Origin: an uncultured Bacilli bacterium
GTDB taxonomy: Bacteria; Bacillota_I; Bacilli_A; RF39; UBA660
Direction of reading: 5' to 3'
NCBI GenBank assembly: GCA_949425575.1
Contig: CASPVX010000004.1
Location: 1 to 44,427, forward strand
DNA: 44,427 nucleotides
In this document: one piece after another, positions 1-8,141 of the stretch
Position numbering within the stretch: position 1 is the stretch's first letter
Layout: every line of letters begins with the position of its first letter
Made by a program: the position numbers and the translations under genes
Notes under the pieces: generated by a model
What the model was told of the DNA's origin: nothing
The model's input: the letters and a program-made list of their open reading frames with translations, nothing else
Databases searched by the model: none

Positions 1-2
1 TA

Positions 3-14
3 CCCCCCCCCCCC
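3..14. repeat. Homopolymer run of 12 C at the window edge
   Basis: Twelve consecutive C (G on the minus strand), in DNA that otherwise has almost no long G or C runs. It lies downstream of rpoE, where pyrG is found in Bacillus. It could be a sequencing or assembly artefact at a contig end, or a real slippery tract. Confidence 0.8.
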
Positions 15-47
15 AGCATATTTGCAAGTGGGAACTGTATAATTTAT

Positions 48-86
48 TTAAAAAAACAAAAAAAGAAACTATTTAAATAGTCTCTT
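48..86 (-). terminator. Terminator of rpoE
   Basis: On the minus strand AGAGACTATTT pairs with AAATAGTTTCT and is followed by a long T-rich tract. The stem overlaps the last codons and stop of rpoE. It separates rpoE from whatever follows beyond the left edge. Confidence 0.75.
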
Positions 87-534
87 CTTCCTCTTCCTCG
101 CCTTCATCGTCCATGTCTTCACCTATAATTGATAAATCTTCTAATTCTTCTGAAGCGTCATCATCCTCTTCATCAACACCTTCTTCAAGTGTATTATAAT
201 CTAATTCTGGATCCTCTTCTTCGATTTCTTCTTCCTCTAATTCTTCTGTTTCAGTTTCTTCGTCTTCATCTAAAATAATTTCAATTTTATGTTTATCTTT
301 TAAATCCCAAGTACCATCTTCTAAAAACACAAATCTCTTATCTGTAGTTAAAGCAGTATAGTAATCCCCTACTTTATTTACATAATCATCATCAGTCAAC
401 TCTAATAGCCCACATATTTTTTTAAAAGCATCTGGTGTTGAAAGTGATTTATTTTCTTCCTCTAAAATCATCTTTGTTAAATCTGTATATGAAAGTAATT
501 CTAATTCTTCTTTTTTCATTTTATTTAACTTCAT
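73..534 (-). CDS. rpoE: RNA polymerase delta subunit
   Basis: A 153-residue delta factor of RNA polymerase, which raises polymerase recycling and promoter selectivity in Gram-positive bacteria. The N-terminal 80 residues match the HARE-HTH winged-helix domain (LLSYTDLTKMIL near the start, then FVFLEDGTWDLKDK). The C-terminal half is an almost continuous Asp/Glu tail, the hallmark of the family. I chose the ATG at 534 because it has TAGGAGGA six bases upstream; the in-frame ATG at 570 has no ribosome site. ywiB lies just upstream in the same direction and a terminator lies at the stop codon. In Bacillus argS lies near ywiB; here no argS is present between ywiB and rpoE. Confidence 0.93.
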   Translation of the reverse strand: MKLNKMKKEELELLSYTDLTKMILEEENKSLSTPDAFKKICGLLELTDDDYVNKVGDYYTALTTDKRFVFLEDGTWDLKDKHKIEIILDEDEETETEELEEEEIEEEDPELDYNTLEEGVDEEDDDASEELEDLSIIGEDMDDEGEEEEEETI

Positions 535-595
535 GAAAATTCCTCCTAAAAAAGTATTAATATTTCTCATTTACTTACAGCATTATATCATATTT

Positions 596-961
596 TTATT
601 CGCTGTCAATACTATATTCTAGATTATAAATAAAATTAATTTTTTCATTTTTATCTAGCGTTAAATCATAGTTAACAAAAATTTTATTTTCTTCTATTTT
701 TAAATCGTTTGTAAAAATATCTAAATAGAAATTCTTATCATACATATTATATGTTGCTTCTGTTTTTTTACCCCTAATAAATTCCATTTTTAATAAATAA
801 TTTTCTTCTCTTGATATTATTATTTTTTCTTCTAAAATTTTTACTTTTGTTTTTATCTTATCTTCATAAAAAATTATTTCATTTTCCTTTAAAATTCCTT
901 TTCCAATAAAATTTATTTCATCATCACTAATTAAATGACTTTTAATACTTATTTTTTTCAT
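596..961 (-). CDS. ywiB: DUF1934 / YwiB-like beta-barrel protein
   Basis: A 121-residue protein made of short alternating beta strands, with no signal peptide or membrane segment. Size, strand pattern and position next to rpoE fit the YwiB (DUF1934) family of small calycin-like barrels of unknown function. The start has AAAGGAG at good spacing. It ends about 60 bases before the rpoE start, with no obvious terminator between, so the two may be cotranscribed. The assignment rests on overall pattern and synteny rather than a catalytic motif. Confidence 0.65.
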   Translation of the reverse strand: MKKISIKSHLISDDEINFIGKGILKENEIIFYEDKIKTKVKILEEKIIISREENYLLKMEFIRGKKTEATYNMYDKNFYLDIFTNDLKIEENKIFVNYDLTLDKNEKINFIYNLEYSIDSE

Positions 962-1057
962 TTTGAACTCCTTTTTTTGAATTATATCATAATATAATCT
1001 TTTTACTTATATTTTTTTATTTTTTTCCAATAATAAAATTAGAAATGGAGTGATTTG

Positions 1058-3004
1058 ATGAAAAAAATGAAAAAATTTTTTATCATTTTAGCAGTAATCA
1101 TTCTAGTTTTTATTCTTTTTTACTTCGGACTTTATGTATACGCTAAACTATCACCTGGTCTACCAATAAATGGGGCAAATGGATATCACCTATATGACAG
1201 TGAGGAACTAGCATTTAATGGTGATGATAATGAATGGGTTAAATTAGATAACATATCTAAAAATATTAGAAATGCGACTGTTTCTATCGAAGATAAAAAC
1301 TTTTATAAACATCTAGGATTTGATTATTTAAGAATTATAAAAGCGTTAATGATAAATGTTAAGTCAGGCGCAAATAAGCAAGGTGCTTCAACTATTACTC
1401 AACAATATTCCAAAAATTTATTTTTAGATTTTGACAAAACATGGTCTAGAAAATTAAAAGAAGCTTGGATCACAATTAGACTAGAAACACATTATAGTAA
1501 AGATGAAATTTTGGAAGGTTATTTAAACACTATTAATTATGGAGGGATTTTTGGTATTGAAAATGCTGCTAAATACTATTTTGATAAAAAAGCTTCTGAA
1601 CTTTCTTTAGCCGAAGCTAGTATGCTGGCAGGAATCCCTAAAAACCCTAGTAGATATTCCCCTATTACGCATCCAAAAGAAGCCAAAGAAAGACAAAAAT
1701 TAATTTTAGCATCAATGGTAGATAATGGTTACATTACCGAAAAAGAAATGAAAAGAGCTTTAAACGAGGAACTTAATTATGCTCAAGAAAAAGATGATAA
1801 TAAATCTAGTATGATTATGTATTATCAAGATGCGGTTATGAAAGAATTGGAAAAAATCGATTCAATTCCAACATCATTTTTAGAAACTGGGGGACTAAAA
1901 ATATACACTAATTTAGATTCTAATGCACAAAAAGTTTTAGAAGAAAATATAAATAAAAATATTAAAAGTGAAAATATTCAGTCTGCGGCTATCATGATGG
2001 ATCCAAACACTGGAAAAGTTCTCGCACTTACAGGAGGAATGAATTATTCTAAAAGTCAATTTAATAGAGCTTTAAGCGAAAATAGACAAGTTGGATCAAC
2101 AATAAAACCATTCCTTTATTACTCAGCACTAGAAAATGGCTTTACACCATCTACTACTTTTACTAGCGAAAAAACTAATTTTTCTTTAGACAACGGAAAA
2201 ACATATAGCCCTAAAAACTACAATGACGAATATGCTAAAGGGCCAATAAGTATGGCAACTGCACTTGCCTACTCGGATAATATTTATGCTGTTAAAACTC
2301 ACCTATTTTTAGGACAAAATTCTTTAGTCAACATGCTTAAAAGAGTCGGGATAAGCAAAAATGTTAAAGAACTACCTGCTCTTGCTCTTGGAGCAGAAGA
2401 AATCAGTTTGATTGATATGATGGGAGCTTATAGTACATTAGCTAATGAAGGAAACAAAATTAAGCCTCATTTTATTAGTAAAGTTACTGATATTGAAGGA
2501 AATATTTTATATGAATATAAACCTAAACCAGAAAATATTTTAAATAAAAGTACTGTATATGTATTAAATGAATTACTAACTTCAACATACGCTAAAGAAT
2601 TTATCGACTATAATTACCCTACTTGTTATGGTATTAGCTCAAAAATGACTAAAAAATATGCGATTAAAACAGGTACTACTGATACAGATAATTTAATATT
2701 TGGTTACAATAAGGATATTCTAGTTGGTATGTGGACTGGTTATGATAATAATAAAAATGTTAATGGAGCAGATAGTTCCAATATTAAAAACGCTTGGATA
2801 GATACTATAGAAGGTTATTTAAAAGATAAAAAAGATAATTGGTATAAAACACCTAGTAATGTAGTTGGTGTTGCTGTTAATCCGTTAGATGGAACATTAT
2901 CTAACGGAAAAGATATATCTAGAATCCAATACTACATAAAAGGGACTGAACCGTCTTCAAATAAATCATTAGATGAATCAATTCCTACTGTAAAAATGGA
3001 ATAA
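1058..3004 (+). CDS. Class A penicillin-binding protein (PBP1A/PbpF type)
   Basis: A bifunctional peptidoglycan synthase of 648 residues. Residues 6-28 form the single N-terminal membrane anchor. The GT51 transglycosylase domain follows, with SIEDKNFYKHLGFD carrying the catalytic Glu and then GASTITQQYSKNLF. The transpeptidase domain has all three penicillin-binding motifs: GSTIKPF (Ser-x-x-Lys), SDN and KTGTT. There is no C-terminal extension. The start is the ATG at 1058, seven bases after GGAG; an in-frame TTG just upstream is less likely. It is divergent from ywiB and ends in a terminator shared with convergent pduL. It is the first of two class A PBPs in the window. Confidence 0.95.
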   Translation: MKKMKKFFIILAVIILVFILFYFGLYVYAKLSPGLPINGANGYHLYDSEELAFNGDDNEWVKLDNISKNIRNATVSIEDKNFYKHLGFDYLRIIKALMINVKSGANKQGASTITQQYSKNLFLDFDKTWSRKLKEAWITIRLETHYSKDEILEGYLNTINYGGIFGIENAAKYYFDKKASELSLAEASMLAGIPKNPSRYSPITHPKEAKERQKLILASMVDNGYITEKEMKRALNEELNYAQEKDDNKSSMIMYYQDAVMKELEKIDSIPTSFLETGGLKIYTNLDSNAQKVLEENINKNIKSENIQSAAIMMDPNTGKVLALTGGMNYSKSQFNRALSENRQVGSTIKPFLYYSALENGFTPSTTFTSEKTNFSLDNGKTYSPKNYNDEYAKGPISMATALAYSDNIYAVKTHLFLGQNSLVNMLKRVGISKNVKELPALALGAEEISLIDMMGAYSTLANEGNKIKPHFISKVTDIEGNILYEYKPKPENILNKSTVYVLNELLTSTYAKEFIDYNYPTCYGISSKMTKKYAIKTGTTDTDNLIFGYNKDILVGMWTGYDNNKNVNGADSSNIKNAWIDTIEGYLKDKKDNWYKTPSNVVGVAVNPLDGTLSNGKDISRIQYYIKGTEPSSNKSLDESIPTVKME

Positions 3005-3036
3005 AAAAGAAAGTGTTTTCTATTCACTTTCTTTTA
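3003..3036. terminator. Bidirectional terminator between the PBP gene and pduL
   Basis: AAAAGAAAGTG pairs with CACTTTCTTTT across a nine-base loop, with A/T tracts on both sides. It serves the PBP gene (plus) and pduL (minus), whose stop codon lies in the loop. Confidence 0.8.
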
Positions 3037-3595
3037 TTATTTCTACAACATCACCAGTTTTAAGTAAAAATGCATTAGCATCATCAGTATCTAAATGGCA
3101 TTCAAAATAAGCATTTTCTTGTACTTTTAAAAATACATTATTTAAAATCCCACTTTTTTCACCAGAAACATTTAAACTAACTGTATCTGTTTCATGTAAA
3201 TTTAATTCTTCTAACTTTTCTTTTGTTAAATGAATATGTCTAATTGCTTGAATACAACAATCTTCCTTTTTAATACTACCTTTTGGTCCTATTAAAGTAA
3301 CAGTTTCGCTACCCTTTAAATCTCCAGAGTTTCTAACTGGCGGATTTATTCCTAGTTTATAAGCGTCTGTTCTAGAAATTTCAACCTGCGTATATTTTCT
3401 TATAGGTCCTAGCACTCTTACATTAGTTATTTCTGATTTATCTGTTTTAATCGTTACTACATCAGTACTCGAAAATTCATTAGTTTGATTTAATGGTCTT
3501 AATTCTTTTAGTTCATAATTTTTTCCAAATAATATCTCTACATCTTGATTATTTAAATGTATATGTCTATTCGATACTCCTATTGGCACTATCAT
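3020..3595 (-). CDS. pduL: PduL-type phosphate acyltransferase
   Basis: A 191-residue phosphotransacylase of the PduL family, which interconverts acyl-CoA and acyl phosphate (acetyl or propanoyl) with release of CoA. It consists of two related beta-barrel halves. Metal-binding histidines are visible in SNRHIHL (N-terminal half), IRHIHL (second half) and ECHLDTDDANA near the C-terminus; TQVEISRTD and NPPVRNSGD are family signatures. There is no encapsulation peptide and no microcompartment genes nearby, so it probably works as the cytosolic phosphotransacetylase in place of Pta. The start has GGGTGA upstream. It is convergent with the PBP gene. Confidence 0.92.
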   Translation of the reverse strand: MIVPIGVSNRHIHLNNQDVEILFGKNYELKELRPLNQTNEFSSTDVVTIKTDKSEITNVRVLGPIRKYTQVEISRTDAYKLGINPPVRNSGDLKGSETVTLIGPKGSIKKEDCCIQAIRHIHLTKEKLEELNLHETDTVSLNVSGEKSGILNNVFLKVQENAYFECHLDTDDANAFLLKTGDVVEIIKESE

Positions 3596-3667
3596 ATATA
3601 ATCACCCACTTAAATTTTAGCATACTTTGACAAAATAAATAATATATTTTTATAGAAAGGAGCTAAA

Positions 3668-4015
3668 ATGAACAATAATTATGTAAATAATTTTCCGGGT
3701 AAACCAATTTACTCTGGAACAATGACTGTACCAAATCAAAGTTCTGTGAATGAAATTCCAGATGAACAGTCATATATAGAAAATATTTTAAGATTAAACA
3801 GAGGGAAAACTGTCGAAGTTTATATGTCATTCCCTGATTCTAATGAATGGAGAGACAAAGTTTTCTATGGCGTTATAGAACAATCAGGAAGAGATCATAT
3901 TATCTTAAGTGATCCTAGAAGTGGTGATTGGTATTTATTATTAATGATATATGTTAATTACATTAAATTTGATGAAAGAATAATTTCTAGTGGTGAGTTT
4001 TACCCTACCAACTAA
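3668..4015 (+). CDS. gerQ: Spore coat protein GerQ
   Basis: A 115-residue homologue of GerQ (YwdL), the inner-coat protein needed in Bacillus for function of the cortex hydrolase CwlJ and cross-linked by transglutaminase. The conserved core is QSYIENILRLNRGK, then VYMSF, GRDHIILSDPRSG and YLLLMIYVNYIKFDE. The N-terminal Gln/Pro-rich tail is short (about 35 residues). The start has AGAAAGGAG. A mother-cell-type GCATACTTT sits about 45 bases upstream; a TTGACA/TATAGA pair is also present but its -10 overlaps the ribosome site. No cwlJ is adjacent. Confidence 0.92.
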   Translation: MNNNYVNNFPGKPIYSGTMTVPNQSSVNEIPDEQSYIENILRLNRGKTVEVYMSFPDSNEWRDKVFYGVIEQSGRDHIILSDPRSGDWYLLLMIYVNYIKFDERIISSGEFYPTN

Positions 4016-4061
4016 TTGAAAAAGAACATGTTATTTGTTATAATGAATATAGGTGAAGTAT

Positions 4062-4601
4062 ATGCATATTTTTATAACTATAACATCAATTATTATTTGC
4101 GTTTGTCTAATTTTAATTTGGTTTATAAGCGTCTATAATAGATTTCAAGGCTTAATAATCAGAGTAAATGAAGCTGAAGTTAATATTGATTCAGTTTTAA
4201 GAAAAAGATTTGATTTATTAAATAAATCTATTGATATAATTACAGTAAATGTAAAACCAAAAGAAGAAGTTTTACCTATGATTGTAAAACTAAGATCAAA
4301 AAAACTAAATAATTTTGATTTAGACAGAAAATTATATGAGGGGCTTAAAGAATTTAATCACTATAAAGAAAGATACCCAGAATTAAAATTAGCTGAATCA
4401 TTTGTAAAAACAGATATTTCTTTAAATGAATCAGAAGCTGAAATTGAGGCTTTTAGAAGATATTATAATGATATAATTACTGATTACAATAAATTAGTTA
4501 GAACATTTCCATCAAATATAGCTGCACTTATTTTTAAACAAAAAAAGAAACCATATTTTGATGGAAAAGATCCAGAAACAAGTGATAGCGTAAAATTATA
4601 A
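4062..4601 (+). CDS. lemA: LemA family membrane protein
   Basis: A 179-residue LemA-family protein: one N-terminal membrane helix (about residues 3-25), then YNRFQGLIIRVNEAEVNIDSVLRKRFDLL, the classic start of the LemA helical bundle, and ITDYNKLVRTFPSNIAALIF near the end. The family is widespread and its function is unclear; a surface-exposed N-terminus is usual. The ATG at 4062 has AGGTGA at correct spacing; a GTG three codons upstream overlaps that ribosome site. It follows gerQ by about 45 bases but has TATAAT just upstream, so it may have its own promoter. Confidence 0.88.
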   Translation: MHIFITITSIIICVCLILIWFISVYNRFQGLIIRVNEAEVNIDSVLRKRFDLLNKSIDIITVNVKPKEEVLPMIVKLRSKKLNNFDLDRKLYEGLKEFNHYKERYPELKLAESFVKTDISLNESEAEIEAFRRYYNDIITDYNKLVRTFPSNIAALIFKQKKKPYFDGKDPETSDSVKL

Positions 4602-4630
4602 ACAAGATCATTTCTTGTTTTTCTTTTTAT
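4601..4630 (+). terminator. Terminator of lemA
   Basis: AACAAGA pairs with TCTTGTT across a five-base loop, followed by TTTCTTTTT, immediately after the lemA stop codon. Confidence 0.75.
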
Positions 4631-4667
4631 ATAAGGTAACAATCTCCATAAATTTACATTTTTCTCT

Positions 4668-4698
4668 ATAAAAAAACCAAATAATTTTATTTGGTTTT
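4668..4698 (-). terminator. Terminator of divIC operon
   Basis: On the minus strand AAAACCAAATAA pairs with TTATTTGGTTTT and runs into TTTTTTT. The hairpin overlaps the divIC stop codon. Confidence 0.75.
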
Positions 4699-5133
4699 CT
4701 TTTTATTTTTTTTACTTCTATTACTCATTTTATGTTTAATTGCTATATATATAATTATAAGTACTGTTAATATAGCAGAACCATACAATACATATTCTTG
4801 TTTTATTATAGATTTATCATCAGAATTTTTTTTATCATCTTCATCTACTTTAATAACATATTCCCCATCTTTAGTATAAAGATAATTTTCTCTCGCATAT
4901 CTTGCAACATAATCTTTATCTTGCAGTTTTGTTATTTCTGTTTTTAAATTATCTGCTTCTTTTTGCATATCCCTCAAATTAGTTTCTAATTGTTTTTGTT
5001 CTTTTTGTAGTGTATATAAATTATATCCCATACTAGCTATTGTAAATATACATGAAAAAATAGCTAATATAGATAGAGGAACTAAAATAACAAGTCTTCG
5101 TTTTGATTGTTTACTTACTCTTCGTTTAGCCAT
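4687..5133 (-). CDS. divIC: Septum formation initiator DivIC, with extra C-terminal membrane helix
   Basis: A 148-residue DivIC/FtsB-family division protein, last gene of the yabP-yabQ-divIC cluster as in Bacillus. A basic cytoplasmic start (about residues 1-13) is followed by a membrane helix (14-36), a coiled coil (38-72) and KDYVARYARENYLYTKDGEYVIKV, the conserved motif that binds its division partners outside the membrane. Unusually the protein does not end there: a charged linker leads to a second strong hydrophobic segment (about 115-132) and a Lys/Arg-rich tail, predicting that both ends lie in the cytoplasm. The start has GGTGGTG upstream. Confidence 0.9.
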   Translation of the reverse strand: MAKRRVSKQSKRRLVILVPLSILAIFSCIFTIASMGYNLYTLQKEQKQLETNLRDMQKEADNLKTEITKLQDKDYVARYARENYLYTKDGEYVIKVDEDDKKNSDDKSIIKQEYVLYGSAILTVLIIIYIAIKHKMSNRSKKNKKKTK

Positions 5134-5164
5134 TTTTTCACCACCCTATCATAGGATGAGTATA

Positions 5165-5449
5165 TCATTTTTTAAATTTTTTCGCAAGGTACCTATATAG
5201 GGTACTTTCTAAAAAACTCCCTAATAATAAGGCAAAAACAAAATAAACGTGAAATGCTCCTGATGTAATATTCTTAAGAATTATAAAATAACCTAAAACA
5301 CCAATTAGAATAATTACTAAAGAAGATGCTATTTTAATATATTTTTTTGTTTCATATATCATTTTATGATTTAGACTAACAAACAAAGAATATAGAAATC
5401 CATATAGCAGTGAAAAAAATAATCCTGATATTTGTACACTTAAAATCAT
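5165..5449 (-). CDS. yabQ: Sporulation protein YabQ
   Basis: A 94-residue polytopic membrane protein of the YabQ family, needed in Bacillus for spore cortex formation. It has about three hydrophobic segments (residues 6-25, 37-57, 66-84) and the family-like GAFHVYFVFALLLGSFLE. Its ATG overlaps the yabP stop codon by four bases (ATGA), with no separate ribosome site, so it is probably translationally coupled to yabP. Confidence 0.85.
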   Translation of the reverse strand: MILSVQISGLFFSLLYGFLYSLFVSLNHKMIYETKKYIKIASSLVIILIGVLGYFIILKNITSGAFHVYFVFALLLGSFLESTLYRYLAKKFKK

Positions 5450-5736
5450 TTAAATAATTTAGTAAAAAGGCCCTCTTCTTTTCCCTTTTCTTTTGCTTCA
5501 GTATAGTGTAAATCATCAACATGACCTTTAATTGAAACATTTCCTTGATAAGTATCTAATTTAATAATTTCCAATTCTGAACCTTTAATTACTAAATTAC
5601 CTAATGTTGTTTCTAAAAAAAACTCACTATCATCAAAACTATCAATCTTTTTTACTCCTGTAATAATTATGTTTTTACGCTCATTAATAGATACACTATG
5701 TGTTAATGATGTAATTACTGTTTCCATCTTGTCCAT
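5446..5736 (-). CDS. yabP: Sporulation protein YabP
   Basis: A 96-residue YabP/YqfC-family protein. YabP acts with YabQ in cortex assembly around the forespore. The characteristic segment is HSVSINERKNIIITGVKKID followed by FLETTLGNLVIKG and a short beta-rich core. GGGAGG precedes the ATG. It is the first gene of the yabP-yabQ-divIC cluster, coupling sporulation and division genes exactly as in Bacillus. Confidence 0.9.
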   Translation of the reverse strand: MDKMETVITSLTHSVSINERKNIIITGVKKIDSFDDSEFFLETTLGNLVIKGSELEIIKLDTYQGNVSIKGHVDDLHYTEAKEKGKEEGLFTKLFK

Positions 5737-5777
5737 TTTTACCTCCCATAAAATTATATGAAAGAAAAAAATAAATA

Positions 5778-5803
5778 TGAAAAAAACAAGAATTAATCTT
5801 GTT
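5778..5803 (-). terminator. Terminator of spoVG
   Basis: AACAAGA/TCTTGTT stem with a five-base loop, followed on the minus strand by TTTTTT. It overlaps the end of spoVG and separates it from yabP. Confidence 0.75.
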
Positions 5804-6047
5804 CGTTATAAGCATTTATTACTGCGTCATGAAACATTTGACGGCATTCTTTAGTAATTGGATGTGCTGTATCACAATATCTACCTGGAGCAACTTCATG
5901 GCTTGGCATTGCTACAAATAGTGAATCATCTTTTTCAATAATTCTAGCATGAACAACAAAGCAATCATCGAGAGTGATGTCGGCAGTAGCTTTCATTCTT
6001 GATCCTTCTTTTTCTTTTTTCTTAATTGTAACTGATGTAATCTTCAA
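5793..6047 (-). CDS. spoVG: SpoVG RNA-binding regulator
   Basis: An 84-residue SpoVG, a small RNA- and DNA-binding regulator that affects septation and sporulation. Visible signatures are RMKATADITLDDCFVVHARII, SLFVAMPSHEVAPG and DTAHPITKECRQMF. I place the start at a TTG (6047) because GGGAG lies eight bases upstream and the N-terminus then matches the usual family length. The in-frame ATG at 6065 lies only about ten bases from the predicted transcription start and has no ribosome site. The gene has its own promoter and terminator. Confidence 0.88.
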   Translation of the reverse strand: MKITSVTIKKKEKEGSRMKATADITLDDCFVVHARIIEKDDSLFVAMPSHEVAPGRYCDTAHPITKECRQMFHDAVINAYNEQD

Positions 6048-6081
6048 AATAACATCTCCCTTCATAGCTTATCTCATTTTC

Positions 6082-6110
6082 AGTATATAATATTTTGGAA
6101 AAAAATGCAA
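6082..6110 (-). promoter_or_regulatory. Promoter of spoVG
   Basis: Minus-strand TTGCAT, 17 bases, TATACT. It looks like a vegetative (SigA) promoter rather than the SigH type used for spoVG in Bacillus. Confidence 0.6.
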
Positions 6111-6121
6111 GGAATAGGTTT

Positions 6122-6358
6122 TTATTTATATATTTTTATAGTTTTTGTAATTAAATCCGAATATGAAAAAGATTTTGTTCCATTTGATACTTTTACTAAA
6201 AAAACTGCATTGTATAATTTATCAATTATCCCCTCATATTTTTCTATTTTATTTCGTCCTAAATTATATTCTATTAAAACTTTTTGTCCTATATACTTGC
6301 TAAGGATTGTTCGCATTGTTTTATTATCACAAACTACCTTATCTAGGATATCCAACAT
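6122..6358 (-). CDS. veg: Veg family protein
   Basis: A 78-residue Veg (DUF1021) protein. Veg stimulates biofilm gene expression in Bacillus and has an SH3-like barrel. The match is the conserved I-x-x-x-IGQKVLIEYNLGRNK segment, then VFLVKVSNGTKSFSYSDLIT. The ATG at 6358 has AAAGGAA six bases upstream and overlaps the 3' end of yabG by 20 bases, so the two are probably translated from one message. In Bacillus veg also lies directly after yabG. Confidence 0.85.
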   Translation of the reverse strand: MLDILDKVVCDNKTMRTILSKYIGQKVLIEYNLGRNKIEKYEGIIDKLYNAVFLVKVSNGTKSFSYSDLITKTIKIYK

Positions 6359-7121
6359 ACATTGTTCCTTTCGTTATTATTCCTCCCATACCTTCTATAC
6401 CATATTTAGTATTTTCCAAAATACATTTTAAATTAATATCTTTGTTTATATCTGACAAACTCATTTTAGTAGCGACAATAGCTGGATCCAAAGCGTGAAT
6501 ATTGACTCTTTTTGGACTAGAAGCAAAATTAGCACCTGCTTTTATTAGTTCTTCATAATAAGAACTACACCCACCAGCTATTACAATTAATTTTTCATGA
6601 CTTTTTTCATATTTTCGAGCATTTTTAATTGCATCTACAAAATATTTACTGTTTTTATATGAATTGATATCTTTAGAATTTCCACCTTTATTAAATGCAT
6701 CATGACCCGTTATCACTACAATATCAGGTTTATACTCATTTAATAAATCTTCTATTTTATCTGGCATTTCTGCCTCCCTAAGTGAAATTCCCATTGCCCA
6801 AATGTCAATATCTTTATAATACTCTAAACATCTATTCAAATATTCATTATCACTATCAATATGAAGAATTTTTCCAGGCAAATAAAAATAGTCATCACGG
6901 TCTAAATCTAATGGCTTTTTTATTCTTGTTAAAAATTCTTTTTCTTTCTCAATATCAGCACTGCGATCATACTTTTTCAAATCTGACATCGGTCCATCAG
7001 CAACTAATCTAATATTAAAGCCTTTTAAAATGCAGACATCTTCTTCTATTCTTATAATTTTAAATATAATATCATTATTATAAGAATTTCGAGTTACTAA
7101 ATCTCCCTCCTTAAATTCCAT
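6339..7121 (-). CDS. yabG: Sporulation protease YabG
   Basis: A 260-residue YabG, a mother-cell protease that trims coat and cortex-associated proteins during spore maturation. It begins with an SH3-like segment (GDLVTRNSYNNDIIFKI) followed by the protease domain. The His in VITGHDAFNKGG and the Cys in IAGGCSSYYEELI are the likely catalytic pair by family knowledge. The start is the ATG at 7121 with GGTGAT upstream; an in-frame TTG at 7133 overlaps that site. veg follows with a short overlap. Confidence 0.92.
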   Translation of the reverse strand: MEFKEGDLVTRNSYNNDIIFKIIRIEEDVCILKGFNIRLVADGPMSDLKKYDRSADIEKEKEFLTRIKKPLDLDRDDYFYLPGKILHIDSDNEYLNRCLEYYKDIDIWAMGISLREAEMPDKIEDLLNEYKPDIVVITGHDAFNKGGNSKDINSYKNSKYFVDAIKNARKYEKSHEKLIVIAGGCSSYYEELIKAGANFASSPKRVNIHALDPAIVATKMSLSDINKDINLKCILENTKYGIEGMGGIITKGTMYVGYPR

Positions 7122-7221
7122 ATTATCACCCAACTAATTGTATGTTATAAAAATACTTTTATTACAACCTTTAAATTAATAGTAATAAATACAATTAATA
7201 TTTTTAACAAAAATATATAAT

Positions 7222-7251
7222 ATAAAAAGATTTAGTTTTTACTAAATCTTT
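7222..7251 (-). terminator. Terminator of ftsX
   Basis: AAAGATTTAGT pairs with ACTAAATCTTT across five bases, with a T-rich tail on the minus strand. It ends the prfB-yitT-ftsE-ftsX operon. Confidence 0.75.
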
Positions 7252-8141
7252 AAGTATTTTCTAACTGCTCTCCATGAACCAAACATACCTACTAATATAC
7301 CAATTCCTAAAAGAATTAATGATACGTAGTACATAAATGGCGATGGCGCTAATAATTTAATAAATGGCGAGAATAGTTGGCCATTAAAATGATGATAAAT
7401 TGTTGTATATCCATATATTGTTGCAATGATTGGAATGATTGCTCCAAAAGCTCCTAAGAATAACCCTTCCATAATAAATGGAATCTTAATGTTTAAGTTA
7501 GAAGCACCTACTAAACGCATAATTTCAATTTCTCTTTGTCTTGAGAAAATTGTTATCTTAATTGTATTAGAAATTAAAAATGCAGTTACTATAATCAAAG
7601 CAATAACAAGACCAATTGTAATTTTATGTACTGCATCGAAAGCACCAATTAATTGTTCTACCATGCCTTCTCCATATTTAACAATACTTACGCCTTCCAT
7701 ATCTTCAATTTCTTTTGCAATTTTGTTAATTTGTTCAATATCTTTTACTTTTACTTGAATTGCATTATATAATGGATTTTCTTCACTAGACCAATCTTTC
7801 ATAATATTTTCAAAATCAGATGATGATTCCATCATTTCTTCTTTAATTTGATCTTTTGATCTAAAATCATATGAAGCTACACCAGACATTGTTTTTATTT
7901 TAGTTTCGATTTCATCTATTTTATCTTGTTTTATATTTTTATCAAGAAAGGCTACAATAGTTACATCTTTTTCTACTAAGCTAGTAAAATTATTAACATT
8001 ATAAAAAAGTATTATAGAAACAGCTACAACAAGTAGTGTTATTGTTATACAAGATATTGATGCAAGTGAAAGTGAAAAATTTCTAAATACACTTTTAAAT
8101 GCATCTCTAATGTTTCTTCCAAAAATTCTAAATGCTTTCAT
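7242..8141 (-). CDS. ftsX: Cell division protein FtsX
   Basis: A 299-residue FtsX, the membrane partner of FtsE; the complex transmits division or elongation signals to peptidoglycan hydrolases. Helix 1 lies near residues 20-45, followed by an extracellular loop of about 120 residues and three C-terminal helices. The SRQREIEIMRLVGASNLNIKIPF segment is the FtsX/permease coupling region. The ATG at 8141 has AAGGAA eight bases upstream. It overlaps the end of ftsE by 14 bases. Confidence 0.94.
   Translation of the reverse strand: MKAFRIFGRNIRDAFKSVFRNFSLSLASISCITITLLVVAVSIILFYNVNNFTSLVEKDVTIVAFLDKNIKQDKIDEIETKIKTMSGVASYDFRSKDQIKEEMMESSSDFENIMKDWSSEENPLYNAIQVKVKDIEQINKIAKEIEDMEGVSIVKYGEGMVEQLIGAFDAVHKITIGLVIALIIVTAFLISNTIKITIFSRQREIEIMRLVGASNLNIKIPFIMEGLFLGAFGAIIPIIATIYGYTTIYHHFNGQLFSPFIKLLAPSPFMYYVSLILLGIGILVGMFGSWRAVRKYLKI

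Noticed and set aside
1..47. pyrG leader with reiterative G transcription
   Set aside because: Gene order suggests pyrG could follow rpoE, but the promoter spacing to the G run is wrong and no coding sequence is visible, so it is kept only as a possibility.
3627..3656. TTGACA ... TATAGA as a vegetative promoter of gerQ
   Set aside because: The -10 box runs into the ribosome site, so a transcript from it would lack that site; a sporulation-type GCATACTTT upstream fits better but is not proven.
6105..6498. Open frames on the plus strand across veg and yabG
   Set aside because: They are antisense to well-supported genes, have no ribosome sites and encode low-complexity hydrophobic peptides expected from A-rich genes read backwards.
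7122..7160. SigK promoter (CATACAATTA) upstream of yabG
   Set aside because: The -10-like match is partial and no AC -35 element lies at the right distance.
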